The notes under the pieces: model-generated
Told to the model about the DNA's origin: nothing
What the model saw: only the letters and a program-made list of their open reading frames with translations
Database searches by the model: none
Assembly: GCA_964058805.1 (NCBI GenBank)
Contig: CAXKVV010000272.1
Span: 1-29,889, forward strand
Length of the DNA stretch: 29,889 bases
Origin: Schoenoplectus triqueter
Lineage: Eukaryota > Streptophyta > Magnoliopsida > Poales > Cyperaceae
Reading direction: 5' to 3'
Shown here: positions 28,710-29,889 of the stretch, piece after piece
Layout: every line of letters starts with the position of its first letter
Position numbering within the stretch: position 1 is the first letter of the stretch
Program-made: the position numbers and the translations under genes

Positions 28710-29889
28710 AAATATGGATGGATAATAACTAAATTGTATCATTGTAATTTCTCGAATATGATTATAAATACATATATGAATCAGATATTAAACAAATACT
28801 GAATGTAGATTAGATATTTGACGAATATAAATATAACTATTAATATAATAGGATAATTAAAAAAAACTATTAATGTATATTATAGGAAAGCAAAGAAAAC
28901 TGAAATACTTTGCATATATTATTAACAAATATTATTCACTAATCACACTATATTATTATATTGTTAATTAAAATATATCAATCTCAGCTTCAAATCATAG
29001 CATTATCTTTCTAAATATATATTATTAAAAAAAAATCAGATTTTATTAATTGCGCGTGAAAAACTAATAAATTAGTATCTCGACTTTATATGATATAGTA
29101 TATATACTTATATAAATAAAAAATATATCAATTTGTAGATGAATGGCACTTCTGGTCTTGATAGAAATATAAACTTACCAGATATGAATAGATAATAAAT
29201 AAATTATATTCTTATCCGTTATAATATTTTAGATACAGAATAAATTGAATAATAACATTACTATTATTCAGATTCAGATTCGGCGGCCTGAAGTTCGTAG
29301 TTCAATCGATTTTAAATTATCATCATTCATCATATTTGGTTCACGGTTTACATGACTAAACTAGTACCGGGCTTAGGTCATGGTTGACCAAAAGGTCCAA
29401 AACAAAGGAAATTTAAACTAGGCCCAAAATTACGACCAAGGAAGCAATCATAGCTGAGTCCAAACGTGGTGCTTTCGTTGTAATTCATGCTGTGCACGCA
29501 GATGCAACAAGAAGCATTCCATCCATCACGCGATTTCTCATGATACTGATAGCTTCGCAAATCGCTTCTTATCAATTATCATCATCTGTCATCCTCTCCT
29601 GTTTTGCCTGAAAGGATCCTCCATTTGTCTACTGAATGATTGCACTGTCAACTAGGACATTATTTTGCGGAAAAAAAATTAAAGGATGACGCAGGACAGA
29701 TATATGGAAAATATTAAAGGTGCGTCCTGGATTTGTCATTAATTTAATTTGGAACGAGACAAAAGTGTTTTGATCATCACATTGTGCAAATTGAAAAAAA
29801 AAACATATAACAGAAGAATAAAAAAAATGAGAGAAGTGATTAGAAAGTTATCCAAATGCAACAATTTTATGAAAAAAATAAATGTATAC
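28710..29889. other. AT-rich region, with a more mixed stretch at the right
   Basis: No gene is supported. From about 29270 to 29640 base composition is more balanced and includes CTAGGCCCAAAATT (29418), a GGCCCA-type word often found in plant promoters. This may be upstream DNA of a gene beyond the window. A 65-codon minus-strand frame at 29378-29575 has no domain. Confidence 0.3.

Noticed and set aside
29378..29575. 65-codon minus-strand frame at the right end
   Set aside because: No recognisable domain; the surrounding DNA may be promoter sequence of a gene outside the window.
1..29889. tRNA, rRNA or other structured RNA genes
   Set aside because: I saw no tRNA A/B-box pair with a cloverleaf and no rRNA or snRNA motif by eye; a tRNAscan or Infernal run would be decisive.

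Overview
The window is nuclear DNA from a flowering plant. It is AT-rich and mostly intergenic. It carries a nuclear gene for a mitochondrial-type ribosomal protein bL33, a plant-specific TIR-NBS-TPR (TNP) gene, Ty1/copia retrotransposons of plant type, and many hAT-like and foldback MITEs. The sequence does not let me place it to family or species.

Layout. (1) 1-3534: a cut-off foldback MITE fragment, then a gene with a pyrimidine-rich leader containing a telo-box, a leader intron of about 2 kb, and a 57-codon bL33 reading frame at 2771-2944 (+). (2) 3535-6630: an old, internally deleted Ty1/copia element on the minus strand, with both LTRs, a PBS, a PPT and a perfect 5-bp target duplication. 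(3) 7524-11440: a TNP-class TIR/NB-ARC/TPR gene on the minus strand, with a single coding exon of 934 codons and a probable 5' UTR intron. (4) 11600-16260: a MITE cluster. It includes a Tourist-like element whose centre has become an ATA-rich tract, a 0.6-kb foldback, and at least five further foldbacks laid almost end to end and separated by (TA)n or (CT)n(TA)n tracts. (5) 17676-22758: a hAT-type MITE split by a young Ty1/copia insertion whose LTRs are about 99% identical but whose genes are broken. (6) 22759-29889: a LINE remnant, two long ATA/TAA microsatellites, a second intact hAT MITE of the same family with 8-bp target duplications, a third hAT MITE of another family with perfect 8-bp target duplications, stray foldback fragments, and AT-rich DNA with no recognisable gene.

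Only two host genes are supported: bL33 and TNP. They face away from each other's strand, are separated by the older copia element, and show no sign of acting together. Almost everything else is transposon-derived.

The most unusual signal is the foldback array at 14195-16257. Its members differ in their ends, yet share an internal core (TTCATAT-x-AA-x-ATCT followed by an A/T block) about 90-106 bp from the terminus, and they sit next to TA microsatellites. This suggests one diversified superfamily of microsatellite-associated foldback elements.
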